64,000 nt of DNA from assembly GCA_942159475.1 (NCBI GenBank), contig OW804098.1, positions 117,329,374-117,393,373 on the forward strand, written 5' to 3'. Positions 53,017-63,895 of this stretch are shown here, one piece after another. The stretch comes from Sthenelais limicola. Its lineage: Eukaryota; Annelida; Polychaeta; Phyllodocida; Sigalionidae. How positions within the stretch are numbered: the first letter of the stretch is position 1; every line of letters starts with the position of its first letter. The position numbers and the translations under genes were made by a program. The notes beneath the pieces were generated by a model. It was not told the origin of the DNA. It did not search any database and worked only from the letters and a program-made list of their open reading frames with translations.

Positions 53017-54768
53017 ATGGTTACATGGTTCTGGAGAACGATTGAAGAAATAGAAAATAAAAAGAAAAGTGAGATAACAAAAATAGTTAATGACAGCAAT
53101 GTAACACTTCTAGGTGTGGAAGCAGCAAACAAACTTAATAACTTTTACTGTAATATTGGCACAAAGACTGCCGAAAAAATCCCTCCCTCTACTTATACAA
53201 GAACAAACTATAACATAGTACATAACTACACAGTGCCCATTGTTGACAGGGAAAAGGTCTCGTCGATCATCAGAGACATTGGAATCACCAAGAGCTCTGG
53301 TTGTGAAAAAGTATCGGCTAGGATTTATAAAGACTCCTTTATTATTTTACTAGAACAGTTACTACATGTTTTCAGGTCCTCTGTAGCTACTGGTATTTAT
53401 CCATCTGCATGGAAACATAGTATTGTCAAACCCCTTCCGAAAAAGTCAATAGCCAAAACACCAAACGATACTAGACCAATATCCCTAACCCATATTGCAG
53501 GCAAAATTCTGGAAAAAATAATTGTCTTACACCTAACCGAGCATTTAGAGCATAATAACCTACTAAGCAAATTCCAGCTGGGATTCCAAAAGGGTCATAG
53601 CACAAGTGAGGCTATTTACAACTTAGTTACTGATATAAATAAATCTATGCATATGAAAGAATATACATTAGCCTGTTTTATTGACTTTAGCAAAGCCTTC
53701 GATTGTGTAAATCATGACATTCTATTAATGAAGCTCTCGGACCTAGGAATCAATGAATTATTTTTGGCTTGGTTTGACTCATATCTGAAAAATAGGACGC
53801 AAATGGTGAAAATCCAAGGCTACACTTCTTCCGAAGGGGTAATACCAATAGGCGTACCCCAGGGATCCGTCCTTGGCCCACTACTCTTTTTGGTATATGT
53901 AAACGACATCAAAGATCTAAATATGACCTGTAAATATATACAATATGCCGACGACACCGTACTCTATCATACAAACATCGATATTAATACATGTGAGCAG
54001 ACTGTCGCCTCTGATATTGTCAAATTCTGTGAATGGTGTAAATGCAGCAGACTGTCACTAAATGTTGCCAAAACCAAGCTCCTGGTATTCAACACTAAGC
54101 ATAAAAACCAAACACCGAATGTGGATATAAGGGTGGGTGGATCGGTCCTCCAACAGGTAGAATCATACGAGTACTTGGGTATCAAATTGGATTCGCATCT
54201 TACAATGATAGGGCAATTTAACGCCCTGATTAGGCAAATCAACTATAAACTATATACTTTTAACAAGATTAGAAAAAATTTAGATACTAAAACTGCGATT
54301 ATGCTATGCAAGTCCAAAATCATTTCCATTTTTGACTACAGTCTGTCAGTACTGTCCTGCCTTAACCAGGGCAATATAAGCAGACTGCAAAAACTTCAGA
54401 ACCGAATCCTTAGAAGTGCAACTAACTCTGATATCAGAACACCCATACTTGCTTTACATGCTGAGACAAAAACCATGTTGATAAGAAACAGAATGATTTA
54501 TAACAACCTGAAATTAGCTCATGGCAAGATTTATAATGCACAAAATGATGCTACAAATCAAGATCAAAGAAATACTCGTCAAAATGCTGCCCCCACCCTT
54601 CCAACATTCATCCCCAAAACTGAAAAAGATAAAAACTCGTTGGCATACCAGTGCGCTAGGGAATGGAACAGGTTAGAACCTGCATTAAGGAGATTAACAA
54701 CCCCTAAGGAATTTAGTGCTGCATTAAAATCAAGAATCATAAGGGGTACTTTACCCAATATGCACTAG
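53017..54768 (+). CDS. Reverse transcriptase part of LINE ORF2 (5'-truncated, frame intact)
   Basis: 583 codons without interruption. It copies element RNA into DNA at the nicked target. Motifs: RPISL at 153-157 (RT block 1 region), FQLGFQKGHST at 186-196, FIDFSKAFDCVNH at 221-233 (first catalytic Asp), GVPQGSVLGPLLFLVYVND at 279-297, YADDT at 310-314 (catalytic pair), LSLNVAKTKLL at 346-356, EYLGIKLD at 385-392. The C-terminal part has LQKLQNRILR and AREWNRLEPALR. The group is Jockey/CR1-like. The first three codons (M-V-T) come from the target-site duplication, so the ATG is accidental and the protein lacks the endonuclease; it is unlikely to be functional alone. Whether it is the same family as the left-edge element is not decidable, because the overlap is only a few residues (NKFWKIVND versus WFWRTIEE). 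Confidence 0.9.
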   Translation: MVTWFWRTIEEIENKKKSEITKIVNDSNVTLLGVEAANKLNNFYCNIGTKTAEKIPPSTYTRTNYNIVHNYTVPIVDREKVSSIIRDIGITKSSGCEKVSARIYKDSFIILLEQLLHVFRSSVATGIYPSAWKHSIVKPLPKKSIAKTPNDTRPISLTHIAGKILEKIIVLHLTEHLEHNNLLSKFQLGFQKGHSTSEAIYNLVTDINKSMHMKEYTLACFIDFSKAFDCVNHDILLMKLSDLGINELFLAWFDSYLKNRTQMVKIQGYTSSEGVIPIGVPQGSVLGPLLFLVYVNDIKDLNMTCKYIQYADDTVLYHTNIDINTCEQTVASDIVKFCEWCKCSRLSLNVAKTKLLVFNTKHKNQTPNVDIRVGGSVLQQVESYEYLGIKLDSHLTMIGQFNALIRQINYKLYTFNKIRKNLDTKTAIMLCKSKIISIFDYSLSVLSCLNQGNISRLQKLQNRILRSATNSDIRTPILALHAETKTMLIRNRMIYNNLKLAHGKIYNAQNDATNQDQRNTRQNAAPTLPTFIPKTEKDKNSLAYQCAREWNRLEPALRRLTTPKEFSAALKSRIIRGTLPNMH

Positions 54769-55188
54769 TACTGTTGTAACATGATAGCAGTACTCTCTAT
54801 TCAGTAACCCAAAGCGAGTGACACCTGTATATAAATTCATACTGAGATCATCCCTTTGTTCCAAAAAGTCCTGATACCACTCACTCACCCACCACTAATA
54901 GTCATGCTTTCATCTAAGTCAATGTGTAACTCATCATCCATTTCATTATTCTCATCACAACTCACTAAGAATCATAATAACTATTTCATCTCATCCACAT
55001 AAAGTGTAATTGTAAAACAAAATGATTGATTGTACCAAAGAGAGATGCTCTATCACCCACCTTAAAATTTCGGCTAATATATTAGACATCTATATCAGGA
55101 CTTGAGGAAAACCGACCTCAGGGACGAGACTGTTTGTCCGGTTGCTTTGTAAATACCACTGAATAAAGATTTTGTCGAAAAAAAAAAA
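54769..55188 (+). other. 3' UTR and poly(A) of the retrotransposon
   Basis: Follows the TAG at 54766-54768. C/A-rich (CACTCACCCACCACTAATAG), then GGACGAGACTGTTTGTCCGG, a short potential hairpin, then AATAAA and A11. Confidence 0.7.
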
Positions 55189-55249
55189 TGGTTATACGGT
55201 TTCACCAGACATAAAAAAATAGAATGTAAATGTATAGCTCGTTAACATA

Positions 55250-55745
55250 TGTGATCCGTTTTAGGAAAATATGTCATGAGTCGCAAAATATGGATTTTGA
55301 GATATAACCATATTTGAAAAAGGGGGATCAAGGTGATTCCAATGAGAGTAAACACTATGACACCTAATATGTATTTCTATATTTTTAGTTTCATGTTTTA
55401 TGTTTGAAATTTTTTTTTCAATGTTTCAAGATGAGTAATTAAAGTCACTAAATATACCCCATATGAAGGCCTTTAAAACGCAAAAATATATTTGATACAA
55501 TATCCTGAAATTTGTTACATGGATTCATATGACTATAGGTGCTAAACCCTTTAAGAATCAGAACATTTCAATGATATATGTATATAGAATGTTTATTCAA
55601 TCTCGTCATTTACATGAAAAGGACATACAAATCTAAAATTAGTCGTGCTAACTTTAGGTCTTCCATAATAAAGAGATCTAATGGAAAAAACACTTTGAAA
55701 AATATATTTTGCGACTTATGACTCATTTTCCTGAAACACATCACA
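55250..55745 (+). repeat. M1 MITE with a ~95-bp internal insert
   Basis: TGTGATCCGTTTTAGG to CCTGAAACACATCACA, ATA and TATA flanks. Between AACATTTCAATGATA (55565) and ATAAAGAGATC (55668), extra sequence with GAATGTTTATTCAATCTCGT is present that other copies lack. Confidence 0.75.
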
Positions 55746-55924
55746 TATAATTTCACTAGACATCTACCTAAAACTTCAAATGAAGTTTAGTAAAATACAT
55801 GGCGCGTCTCCATGTTCCCATATTGATATATCTGCACATGTCTCTTTCCCAGGAAATGACAATTACCTCTACAAAAACATCATTATCCATTGGGATATTC
55901 CCTTTCACACCAACATAACAACGG

Positions 55925-56268
55925 TAGAGTTGTTCAGTGAAGTGCAGGATAGCACTATAGGGGAATTGTATCAGGTACTGTGTATGTTGGAAGTGAAGGA
56001 TTATAAAATAGGGGAGTTGTATGTGCCAGTCTGTATGTCTAAAGTGAAGGGTTATATAACAGGGGCCTTGTATGAGCCAGTCTGTATGTCTGAAGTGAAG
56101 GGTTATATAATAAGGGACTTGTATGAGCCAGTCTGTATGTCTGAAGTGAAGGGTTATATAACAAGGGACTTGTATGAGCCAGTCTGTATGTCTGAAGTGA
56201 AGGGTTATATAACAGGGGCCTTGTATGAGCCAGTCTGTATGTCTGAAGTGAAGGATCATCCAAGCAAA
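55925..56268 (+). repeat. 51-bp satellite, block 1 (~6 units)
   Basis: Unit: GGGACTTGTATGAGCCAGTC, TGTATGTCTGAAGTGAAGGG, TTATATAACAA. It is homologous to block 2 at 59226-60018 and matches the M3 terminus over its first ~35 bases. Both strands stay open (168 codons each way) because 51 is 17 codons. I do not call a gene. Confidence 0.85.
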
Positions 56269-56677
56269 GAGCATGTTACATATTAGCTTATATATGGTCC
56301 AAAATCTGACGCTCTACATATCTACAATTATACTAAATAAAGCTGAAAATCATAGATCATCAATCATGAATGTAAGTTTGGTAATAGCTTGAATCAAATT
56401 CTTTTCTTTTTTTAGATTTAACTGTATTTAGACCTTCATTTTTGGTGAAGTGGTAACTTCCTGCTATGGTCAGATTCTCAAAATAGAAAACACTTTTTAG
56501 TCATCAGCTTGAATTTGGGCTGTAAACATGGTAAAACATATTGGTTGCCATGACTTCCAAACTCACTAGTGAAATACGCACTGTGCATAACTCACTCTAG
56601 ATACATTGTTCTCAGAGCAATGTGTATGTAGTGGATTTTGCTTGTGTTCCACTGTTCCAGTTCTTGATTTCTTAAGC

Positions 56678-56836
56678 TACATAATAAACACAAACGTGCC
56701 CTCTGCGGGTATCTCCGGTGCATATTGCCCTTGGGCTATGCGATTTCAGCTCATGTGCATATGTGCACTCACTGAAATCGCTACGCCCTCGGGCAATATG
56801 CACCTTTGATACCCACCTTGGGCAGTTTTGTGTTTA
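56678..56836. repeat. ~159-bp hairpin
   Basis: AAACACAAACGTGCCCTCTG, GGTATCTCCGGTGCATATTG, CCCTTGGGCTATGCGATTTC pairs with GAAATCGCTACGCCCTCGGG, CAATATGCACCTTTGATACC, GGGCAGTTTTGTGTTT; the loop is about 25 bases, itself partly palindromic (CATGTGCATATGTGCAC). Confidence 0.85.
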
Positions 56837-57061
56837 TTGTACCATTTCTTGACATTTTACGTGAAAAAAACTGTGAAAAAAGATGGAAATTAGCCTAAAT
56901 GTGGATCCCCTCGGCGACTCATTGGCCCCTTCCACCTCCCTCTGTTTACATTCACATTAAATAATGTCTTGTGTACATTTTCTAACCTGCGGCGATTTAC
57001 CATAATGATGTGATGAATAAAATGTAAGTTGACTGGAGGGAATATTCCTTCCTCTATATTA

Positions 57062-57550
57062 TTGTGACAACAGGTTTAGGCTTTGATTAACATGAAAGGA
57101 TTTTAGTTCATTATTTAATTTGATTGATATTTTACCCCTCTTCCTGCATAGACACGCACACCAATCACACTATAGCCTACGCCAATCATTTTGTTGTCAA
57201 TTGGATGCTTTTCGAAACAATTTGTTACCTTTTCCTAGCTTTAAATCTTTTTAAAACTCAACTAATAATTTGGTAACGGGTAGACTTTGATTAAACATAA
57301 AAGTATTTTAGTTTATTTCATTTGATTGATATTTTACTACTCTTCCTGCGTTGACACACATGCACGATGTACCAATCATTTTGTTGTCAGTTGGCTGCTG
57401 CCGTGCAGGAGAATCGTCCCCGTTTTTTAAAAATCAATTTGCATCCTTTTCACTGCTTTAAATCTTATAAAAATTCAAGTAATGCTTTGTTAAAGGGTAG
57501 ATATCGATAACATGAAAGTATTTTAGTTTATTTGCTTTATTTGATCAGAT
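57062..57550 (+). repeat. Degenerate ~215-bp tandem repeat (2.3 units)
   Basis: GATTAACATGAAAGGATTTT, TTGATTGATATTTTACCCCT, CTTCCTGCATAGACACGCAC and CCAATCATTTTGTTGTCAAT recur at 57280-57400, and the first block again at 57500. Confidence 0.65.
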
Positions 57551-58600
57551 TTCTAAGTAACAGGGAGGGCACAGGCCTTCGATGAGTCAATGTAGGCTAT
57601 GTTCCTTAATGTAAAAATATATCAAGATGAGTTATAAAACTGTTGCACGGAAGCTGTATCACCTCGCGAGTAGGCCCTTGTGTAAAGTAAAAAGTGATGA
57701 TGACAAATAATGTAATATTGTAAAAGCTATAATTTAACGAGAAATGGAATATTCAATGGTCAGTATGTAAGAGCATGACGCGTAACATTGTTTAATTGTT
57801 GTTTTTATTTGTACTACTGTTTTTAAGAAATTAGCCTGATCTACTTAAAACTATCTGTATGTTAATCAGATATGTACCCATTTGTATCACTGTACTACTA
57901 TTGGAAGTAACAGTAAACTTGAATAGTTTGATCAGTCGCTAAGTAGGTATAATGTTTAATTTAAAATTTAGTGTTGTAGAATTAGTTTAGACTCAGAACT
58001 TCTCTTATTATTTTTTATTTTTACTCTCTTTTCGTGTACTAAATTTAGAAGCTAATATAGAAATATCTTGATGTAATTTAAAAGTAAATTTAAAAACTCA
58101 GGCTATTCTGGGAATATTCGTACTGTCGTATGGAAATGTCTGTGTCCTGAATAAAAAAATTTCAAAATCAAAATGTGGTCAGCTAGGCCTTCATCGGCAC
58201 TTTTTTGTAGGACGTATTTATGCACGATTTTACGGCCAAATTATCAAATAATTTCTTTTTCCTTCCTGTGAGATATATTTTGTTTCTTTTTTAGGCGGAA
58301 ATATTACAAAATATTACAAAATACATACAAACAATGGGACTATTTTTTCAACATGTGGGCAATATGGGAAAAATGGGGGCAAGACGGCTCTTTATTGCCC
58401 GCATTTTTCAATTCATAGACTCAGTGCTTAAGGCTATGGGCGTATCATACTAACCCAAAGGTATAATAAAGAAGACACAACACAGACATACCCTCACTGT
58501 TCTCTCTTTATTACTGCCCAGACATGAAGCTTACTGTATCAAAGTGTCTGGGACCAGTTCACTCACAAGGAGTGCACCTCAGGCAGGTCTGTCAGTACAC
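57551..58600. other. Mostly unassigned AT-rich sequence
   Basis: TGTGTCCTGAATAAAAAAAT at about 58140 has the look of a retrotransposon or transcript 3' end, but no coding remnant precedes it. Confidence 0.3.
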
Positions 58601-58828
58601 GGGTCAGATTCTCAGAAAATGTACAATTCGCCTTCACCAATTCTCTCAAATAATCCAAATTTCAGACGAAAATAAAGTTCAAAATACAGTTCAAACTAAC
58701 CACACAGATTGCTAGTATACATGCAATACCAAATATACTCGAATTTACCTAGTATTGACTAAATTGCAGCCTAATTTAGCAGAATTTTCTAAATATGTAC
58801 AGCTGCCATTTTCCGAAAATCTGACCCA
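58601..58828 (-). repeat. M2 MITE, near full-length
   Basis: GGGTCAGATTCTCAGAAAAT at the left; at the right the ATTGTACA block is lost (CTGCCATTTTCCGAAAATC) but TGACCCA is present. Confidence 0.75.
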
Positions 58829-59063
58829 TATATAAAGACATGTAAGGCGAAGGAAATGACAATAAACTATGAGAGAGAGATTCCAGTATTTCTAACTGGA
58901 ATCTAGAACATTAGAACATATAACTTGACATGACTGAAGGTAGTTAAATACAATAAGGAGGCACAAAGCCTTGATCTAAAATGTAAGTGGAATCCTAGCA
59001 TGTGGTGCACCTGGTGCTATTCACCAGTAGTGCACTGTAGGTAAATCCCCTACACATAAACAT

Positions 59064-59150
59064 ACAGGTTAACTAATGAGTTGTTTGAAGGAGCGTAAAA
59101 ATTGCACAAGTTGCGTAGCAACGAGTGCAATATTCTAAACCACTGAAACC
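59064..59150 (+). repeat. Dispersed block with ATTGCAC hairpin, copy 2
   Basis: GGTTAACTAATGAG, GGAGCGTAAAAATTGCACAA, GTTGCGTAGCAACGAGTGCA, ATATTCTAAACCACTGAAAC. Copy 1 is at 40362-40445. The centre is an imperfect palindrome with GTAGCAAC in both. Confidence 0.6.
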
Positions 59151-59225
59151 AACAAGTTAGTTGACAGATTTATTATACATGCTTTCAATCATGAAAATCG
59201 TGTATAATAAAAATAATATAAAGAA

Positions 59226-60018
59226 GGAACTTGTATCAGCCACTGTGTATGCCTGAAGTGAAGGGTTATAGAATAGGGGACTTGTATCAGCCACTGTGTA
59301 TGCCTGAAGTGAAGGGTTATAGAATAGGGGACTTGTATCAGCCACTGTGTATGTCTGAAGTGAAGGGTTATAAAATAGGGGACTTGTATCAGCCACTGTG
59401 TATGTCTGAAGTGAAGGGTTATAGAATAGGGGACTTGTATCAGCCACTGTGTATGTCTGAAGTGAAGGGTTATAGAATAGGGGACTTGTATCAGCCATTG
59501 TGTATGTCTGAAGTGAAGGGTTATAGAATAGGGGACTTGTTTCAGACACTGTGTATACCTGAAGTGAAGGGTTATAGAATAGGGGACTTGTATCAGGCAC
59601 TGTGTATTTCTGAAGTGAAGGGTTATACAATAGGGGACTTGTATCAGCCACTGTGTATGTCTGAAGTGAAGGGTTATAGAATAGGGGACTTGTATCTGCC
59701 ACTGTGTATGCCTGAAGTGAAGGGTTATAGAATAGGGGACTTGTATCAGGCACTGTGTATTTCTGAAGTGAAGGGTTATACAATAGGGGACTTGTATCAG
59801 CCACTGTGTATGTCTGAAGTGAAGGGTTATACAATAGGGGACTTGTATCAGCCACTGTGTATGTCTGAAGTGAAGGGTTATACAATAGGGGACTTGTATC
59901 AGCCACTGTGTATGTCTGAAGTGAAGGGTTATAGAATAGGGGACTTGTATCAGCCACTGTGTATGCCTGAAGTGAAGGGTTATAGAATAGGGGACTTGTA
60001 TCAGCCACTATATCTATA
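59226..60018 (+). repeat. 51-bp satellite, block 2 (~15.5 units)
   Basis: Unit: AATAGGGGACTTGTATCAGC, CACTGTGTATGTCTGAAGTG, AAGGGTTATAG. The first 35 bases match the M3 end AATAGGGGATTTGCATGTGC, CACTGCGCATGTCTG, with C/T changes and one two-base difference. Variants (CCTGAAGTG, ATTTCTGAAG, TACAATAGG) recur in an ordered way. Frames of 262 codons (+) and 283 codons (-) are by-products. Confidence 0.9.
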
Positions 60019-60389
60019 ATAGATACCTTGAGGGAAAGGCAATGACAGAAATCTATCCAATGCCTTTAACAATAGGCTTCCCACATGAATAAACGTGCAG
60101 GTCAATGGGGAATGTATTTAGTGACATCTCAGAAAATGAGATTCATTCCTCTTCCACCAAAAACCATATCAGATATTCTGCATAATTTATTATCTTGTCA
60201 TTAATTTGGGCAGATTTCCGCCTTTTTCCCTTCTTTTTCCCATCCGTCATTTGACCATAATAACTTAAACTACTTTTGAACTCCCATGGCTCTGTGTGTA
60301 GAGGGTAGTAGACCGTCCTTATTGTTAAGGTTAAAGATTGGCTGGGGACCTGAGCATGCAAGCCAAATGGGCAATATTATTGTATTATA
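60019..60389. other. Unassigned sequence
   Basis: No element that I can support; a short 72-codon minus frame has no recognisable product. Confidence 0.3.
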
Positions 60390-60528
60390 TGTGATGTGTT
60401 TCAGGAAAATGAGTCATAAGTCGCAAAATTGATATTTTTCAAAGTGTTTTTTTCACAAGATTACATTAATGGAATGTTTTACTTTTTGGGGATTTTGTCA
60501 CTTATAGTTATATCAATCGATGTATTAA

Positions 60529-61635
60529 AGGCAAACGCTACTATTCACTGCCACGCCCCCCTTTACCATATATCAAATCTTCGGGCATTTTACACACTAT
60601 TCCTTTAGCATTGCAGTCTATGAGGAAACGGCCCATTTTGTCACATTTTATAGAATAACACAAACAATTAATGGCTAGTCCTCCTGTCCCAAAATTGTCT
60701 ACACATACAGTTCAGGTTATACACTACAGATAAAAAGGGAAAAAAATATATGTCATCGCGTTAGATTTTTTTAAATAGCTGTCTGAAATAGACATGTTTG
60801 GGAAACAGAACTAGCTATGGGTACTCTCAGTTGTACCCAATTAGCATGCAAGTGTATTGGGAAATGCTGCATTTTCCTTTCACGGTTTTGGGAATAAAAC
60901 AAAAATGGATACTCTAAATGTCCCAGAATTTTCTACACATATAGTGCAGGTAATATTCTACACATATATAGGGACAAAAATGTATGTCATCACGTTAAAA
61001 AAATAATTGTAGCTGTCTGAAATAGACATGTTTAGGAAACATAGAACACTTTGAAAGTAGCAGATTTTTGGGTTGCCAGCCATGTTTCAAAGCCCCATAA
61101 TTCAGAAACTAGCACGGTGACCCATTAATTTTTTTTCAGTTTTAAGAACACAAATACTTCAAAAATCATATACTAAAAAATCAGAAAAATGACATTTATT
61201 TTCACTGGGGAGGAAAACAAATTATTTTTATAAAAATGGTGGAAAATATTGAGTTTTTTCGAGTTTTTAATTTAAAATTCACATTATGTATTTGTTGTTT
61301 TCAAAATAAAAATAACAATGCACTCTATAGAAAAGAGGCATAGAATTATTGGCCAAATAATACTGTCTCTGAAACTGTTAATTTTACTTAAATTGAGTGA
61401 ATATAAATAACAGATATGAACTATGAAGTTGAGGTACTGCAAAATGGGACCCCCTTTTGGTCCTCATTGGTTTTTTTGAGATAGCAAATTTTGAAGCACT
61501 GTAATTCAAAAATGAGCACGGCGACCCAATGATTTTTTTCCATCCTTATGACCTGAAACACTTCAAGAATCAAATACCAAAGTTACAGAAAAATGACATT
61601 TATTTTCATTTTCCACTAGATAGTAGCGTTTGCCT
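60529..61635 (+). mobile_element. TTAA-flanked non-autonomous element, copy 1 (1107 bp)
   Basis: Ends AGGCAAACGCTACTATTCAC and ATAGTAGCGTTTGCCT, with TTAA at 60525-60528 and 61636-61639. Inside are two related ~400-bp halves (each with TGTCATC, TAGCTGTCTGAAATAGACAT and GTTTGGGAAAC / GTTTAGGAAAC). A TTAA target suggests piggyBac- or Kolobok-type transposition. No transposase frame. Confidence 0.75.
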
Positions 61636-61639
61636 TTAA

Positions 61640-62760
61640 AGGCAAACGCTACTATTCACTGCCACGCCCCCCTTTTCCATATACCAAATATATGGGCATT
61701 TTACGTACTATTGCTTTAGCACTGCAGTCTATGAGGAAACGATTTTATAGTATAAAACATATAATATGTGTGATTTTATAGTATAAAACAAACAATTAAT
61801 GGCTACTCCTACTGTCCCAAAACTTTCTACACATATAGTGCAGGTTATATACTACATATTAAAAGGAAAAAAAACATATGTCATCGAGTTAGATTTTTTT
61901 TTATAGCTGTCTGAAATAGACATGTTTGGGGAACTGAGCTAACTGTGGGTACCCTCAGTTGTACCCATTTAGTATGCAAGTCAATTGGGAAGTGCTGCAT
62001 TTTTCTTTCACGGTTTTGGGAATAAAACAAAATTGAAAACTCCTAATGTCCCAAAATTTCTACACATATAGTGCAGGTAATATTCTACACATATATAGGG
62101 AAAAAAATGTATGTCATCACGCTAAAAAAATAATTGTAGCTGTTTGAAATAGACATGTTTAGGAAACATAGAACACATTGAAACAGCAGATTTTATGGTT
62201 GTCATGCCATGTTTCAAAGCCCCATAATTCAGAAACTAGCACGGTGACCCATTATTTTTTTTTCAGTTTTATGAACACACATACTTCAAGAACCATATAC
62301 TAAAGAATCAGAAAAATGACATTTAATTTCGATGAGAGAGAAAAAAAATGTTTTTATTAAATTAGTGAAAAAAAAGTGGGTTTTTTGAGTTTTTAATTTA
62401 AAATTTGCATTTCATATTTTTGTTTTCAGAATAAAAATAACCATGCATTCTATAAAAAAGAGGCATAGAATTATTGGCAAAATAATACTCTCTCAAAAAC
62501 TGTTAACCTTACTTAAATTGAGGGAATATAAATAGCAAATATGAACTCTGAAGTCGAGGTACTCTAAAATGAGCCCCCCTTTTGATCCTCATTGGTTCTT
62601 TTGAGATACCAACTTTTGAAGCACTCTAATTAAAAATTGAGCACGGTGACCCATTGATTTTTTTCCATCTTTATGACCAGAAACACTTCAAGAATCAAAT
62701 TTCAAAGTTTCAGAAAAATGACATATATTTTCATTTTCCACTAGATAGTAGCGTTTGCCT
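61640..62760 (+). mobile_element. TTAA-flanked non-autonomous element, copy 2 (1121 bp), head-to-tail
   Basis: Same ends and interior as copy 1; it shares the central TTAA (61636-61639) and is followed by TTAA at 62761-62764. It differs from copy 1 by scattered substitutions and small indels, so the pair is not a very recent duplication or was formed by two independent insertions. Confidence 0.75.
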
Positions 62761-63445
62761 TTAAATTTCAGGACAATCTATGCAATATATCCTTTTGTTT
62801 TAAAGGTCCTCATATGGACTACATTTAGTTACTTTAATGTTTATTGAGCCCCAAAAATATTGGAAACTTTTCTTTTCAAAATCGGAAATATCAAACTTAA
62901 CAAATCTAGAAATACTTATTAGATTATTAGACTGCTTACTATTATTGGAATCAGCTTGATCTCATATTTTCAAATATAATGGTATCTCAAAATCTATTTT
63001 TTGCGACTTATGACTCATTTCCCCAAAACGGATCACATATATCATTTGTATTTGAATAATTTATTTTCATTTCTTTTTTATTGCTTTTGGCAAATCCTTA
63101 GATTCCGCTGTAGATTGGAATGGTAATGTAGTTTGTCTGTTTAAATATTTTGTTCACTCTAGGTCCAAACCCTCAGATCAGATAAGAATTTGTGTGGCAG
63201 CCTACTTCGCTAATCAGTTTCATGGGCTAGGAGTCTGTGTTTTAATGGGAATACGGTGACATTTTGCGGTCTTAATGGAATTATAATGGCACTTTACGGT
63301 TTGAGGCGAGAGGCTTTCCCTTCGTTTGAAGGGACTCTGTGGGCCTAGACTGTATTCTGCATGAACATTACCTCCAAGCGAATACTGCTCTTAGTTTCAC
63401 AAGATTGTCAAAAATAGTCGCTCAAGAGAAGTTCTACTGCTTACA

Positions 63446-63848
63446 TATGTGTTCCAGGATAATGAGTCACAAGTCGCAAAATTGATATTTTTCAAAGTGC
63501 TTTTTTCACAGGATCTCTTTATTAAAATGTTTTGATCTTTAGAGGGTCTAGCCCTTATAGTCCTATGAATCCATGTAACAAATTTCGGGACATTTTTATT
63601 AAATATATCCTTGCGTTTTGAAGGCCTTTGTATGAACTATATTTAGTTACTTTACTGGTAATTCCCTATCCAGAAACATTGCAAACTTTTTTTCAAAAAA
63701 AAAAATATCAAACATAAAATATAGAAACACTTCTTAAATGCCCTTCATGTTTACTATCATTGGAATCAGCTTGATTTCCTCTCTTAAAATATGGTGATAT
63801 CTCAAAATCCATATTTTGACACTTAGATTGTCCTAAAATGGATTACAA
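63446..63848 (-). repeat. M1 MITE, left tip short
   Basis: ATGTGTTCCAGGATAATGAG at the left; the right end is damaged (GACACTTAGATTGTCCTAAA, ATGGATTACA). Confidence 0.7.
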
Positions 63849-63895
63849 ATGGTGGACATAAAGTTTATACAATGCTATATCATACTGTTACGTAA

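Larger units (their letters stand above)
53015..55196 (+). mobile_element. 5'-truncated non-LTR retrotransposon with TSD and poly(A)
   Basis: AAATGGTTAYA at 53015-53025 and 55186-55196 is an 11-bp target duplication with one C/T change. The element between (53026-55188) consists of the RT frame, a ~410-bp 3' UTR and an A11 tail 11 bases after AATAAA (55162-55167). The 5' part with ORF1 and endonuclease was never copied (5' truncation during target-primed reverse transcription). The insertion is next to the end of an M1 element. Confidence 0.85.
60390..63037 (-). repeat. M1 MITE split by two TTAA elements
   Basis: Left part 60390-60528 (TGTGATGTGTTTCAGG to CAATCGATGTATTAA), right part 62765-63037 (ATTTCAGGACAATCTATG to CCCCAAAACGGATCACA). 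Together they restore a normal M1 reading GTATYAAATTTCAGGAC. TATA flanks. Confidence 0.85.

Noticed and set aside
53967..54242. 91-codon minus frame
   Set aside because: Shadow of the reverse transcriptase.
55768..56286. 168-codon frames on both strands (51-bp satellite, block 1)
   Set aside because: Satellite by-product; the unit derives from a MITE end.
59157..60019. 262- and 283-codon frames on opposite strands (51-bp satellite, block 2)
   Set aside because: Both strands open over the same array, and the origin from M3 explains the sequence better than a protein.
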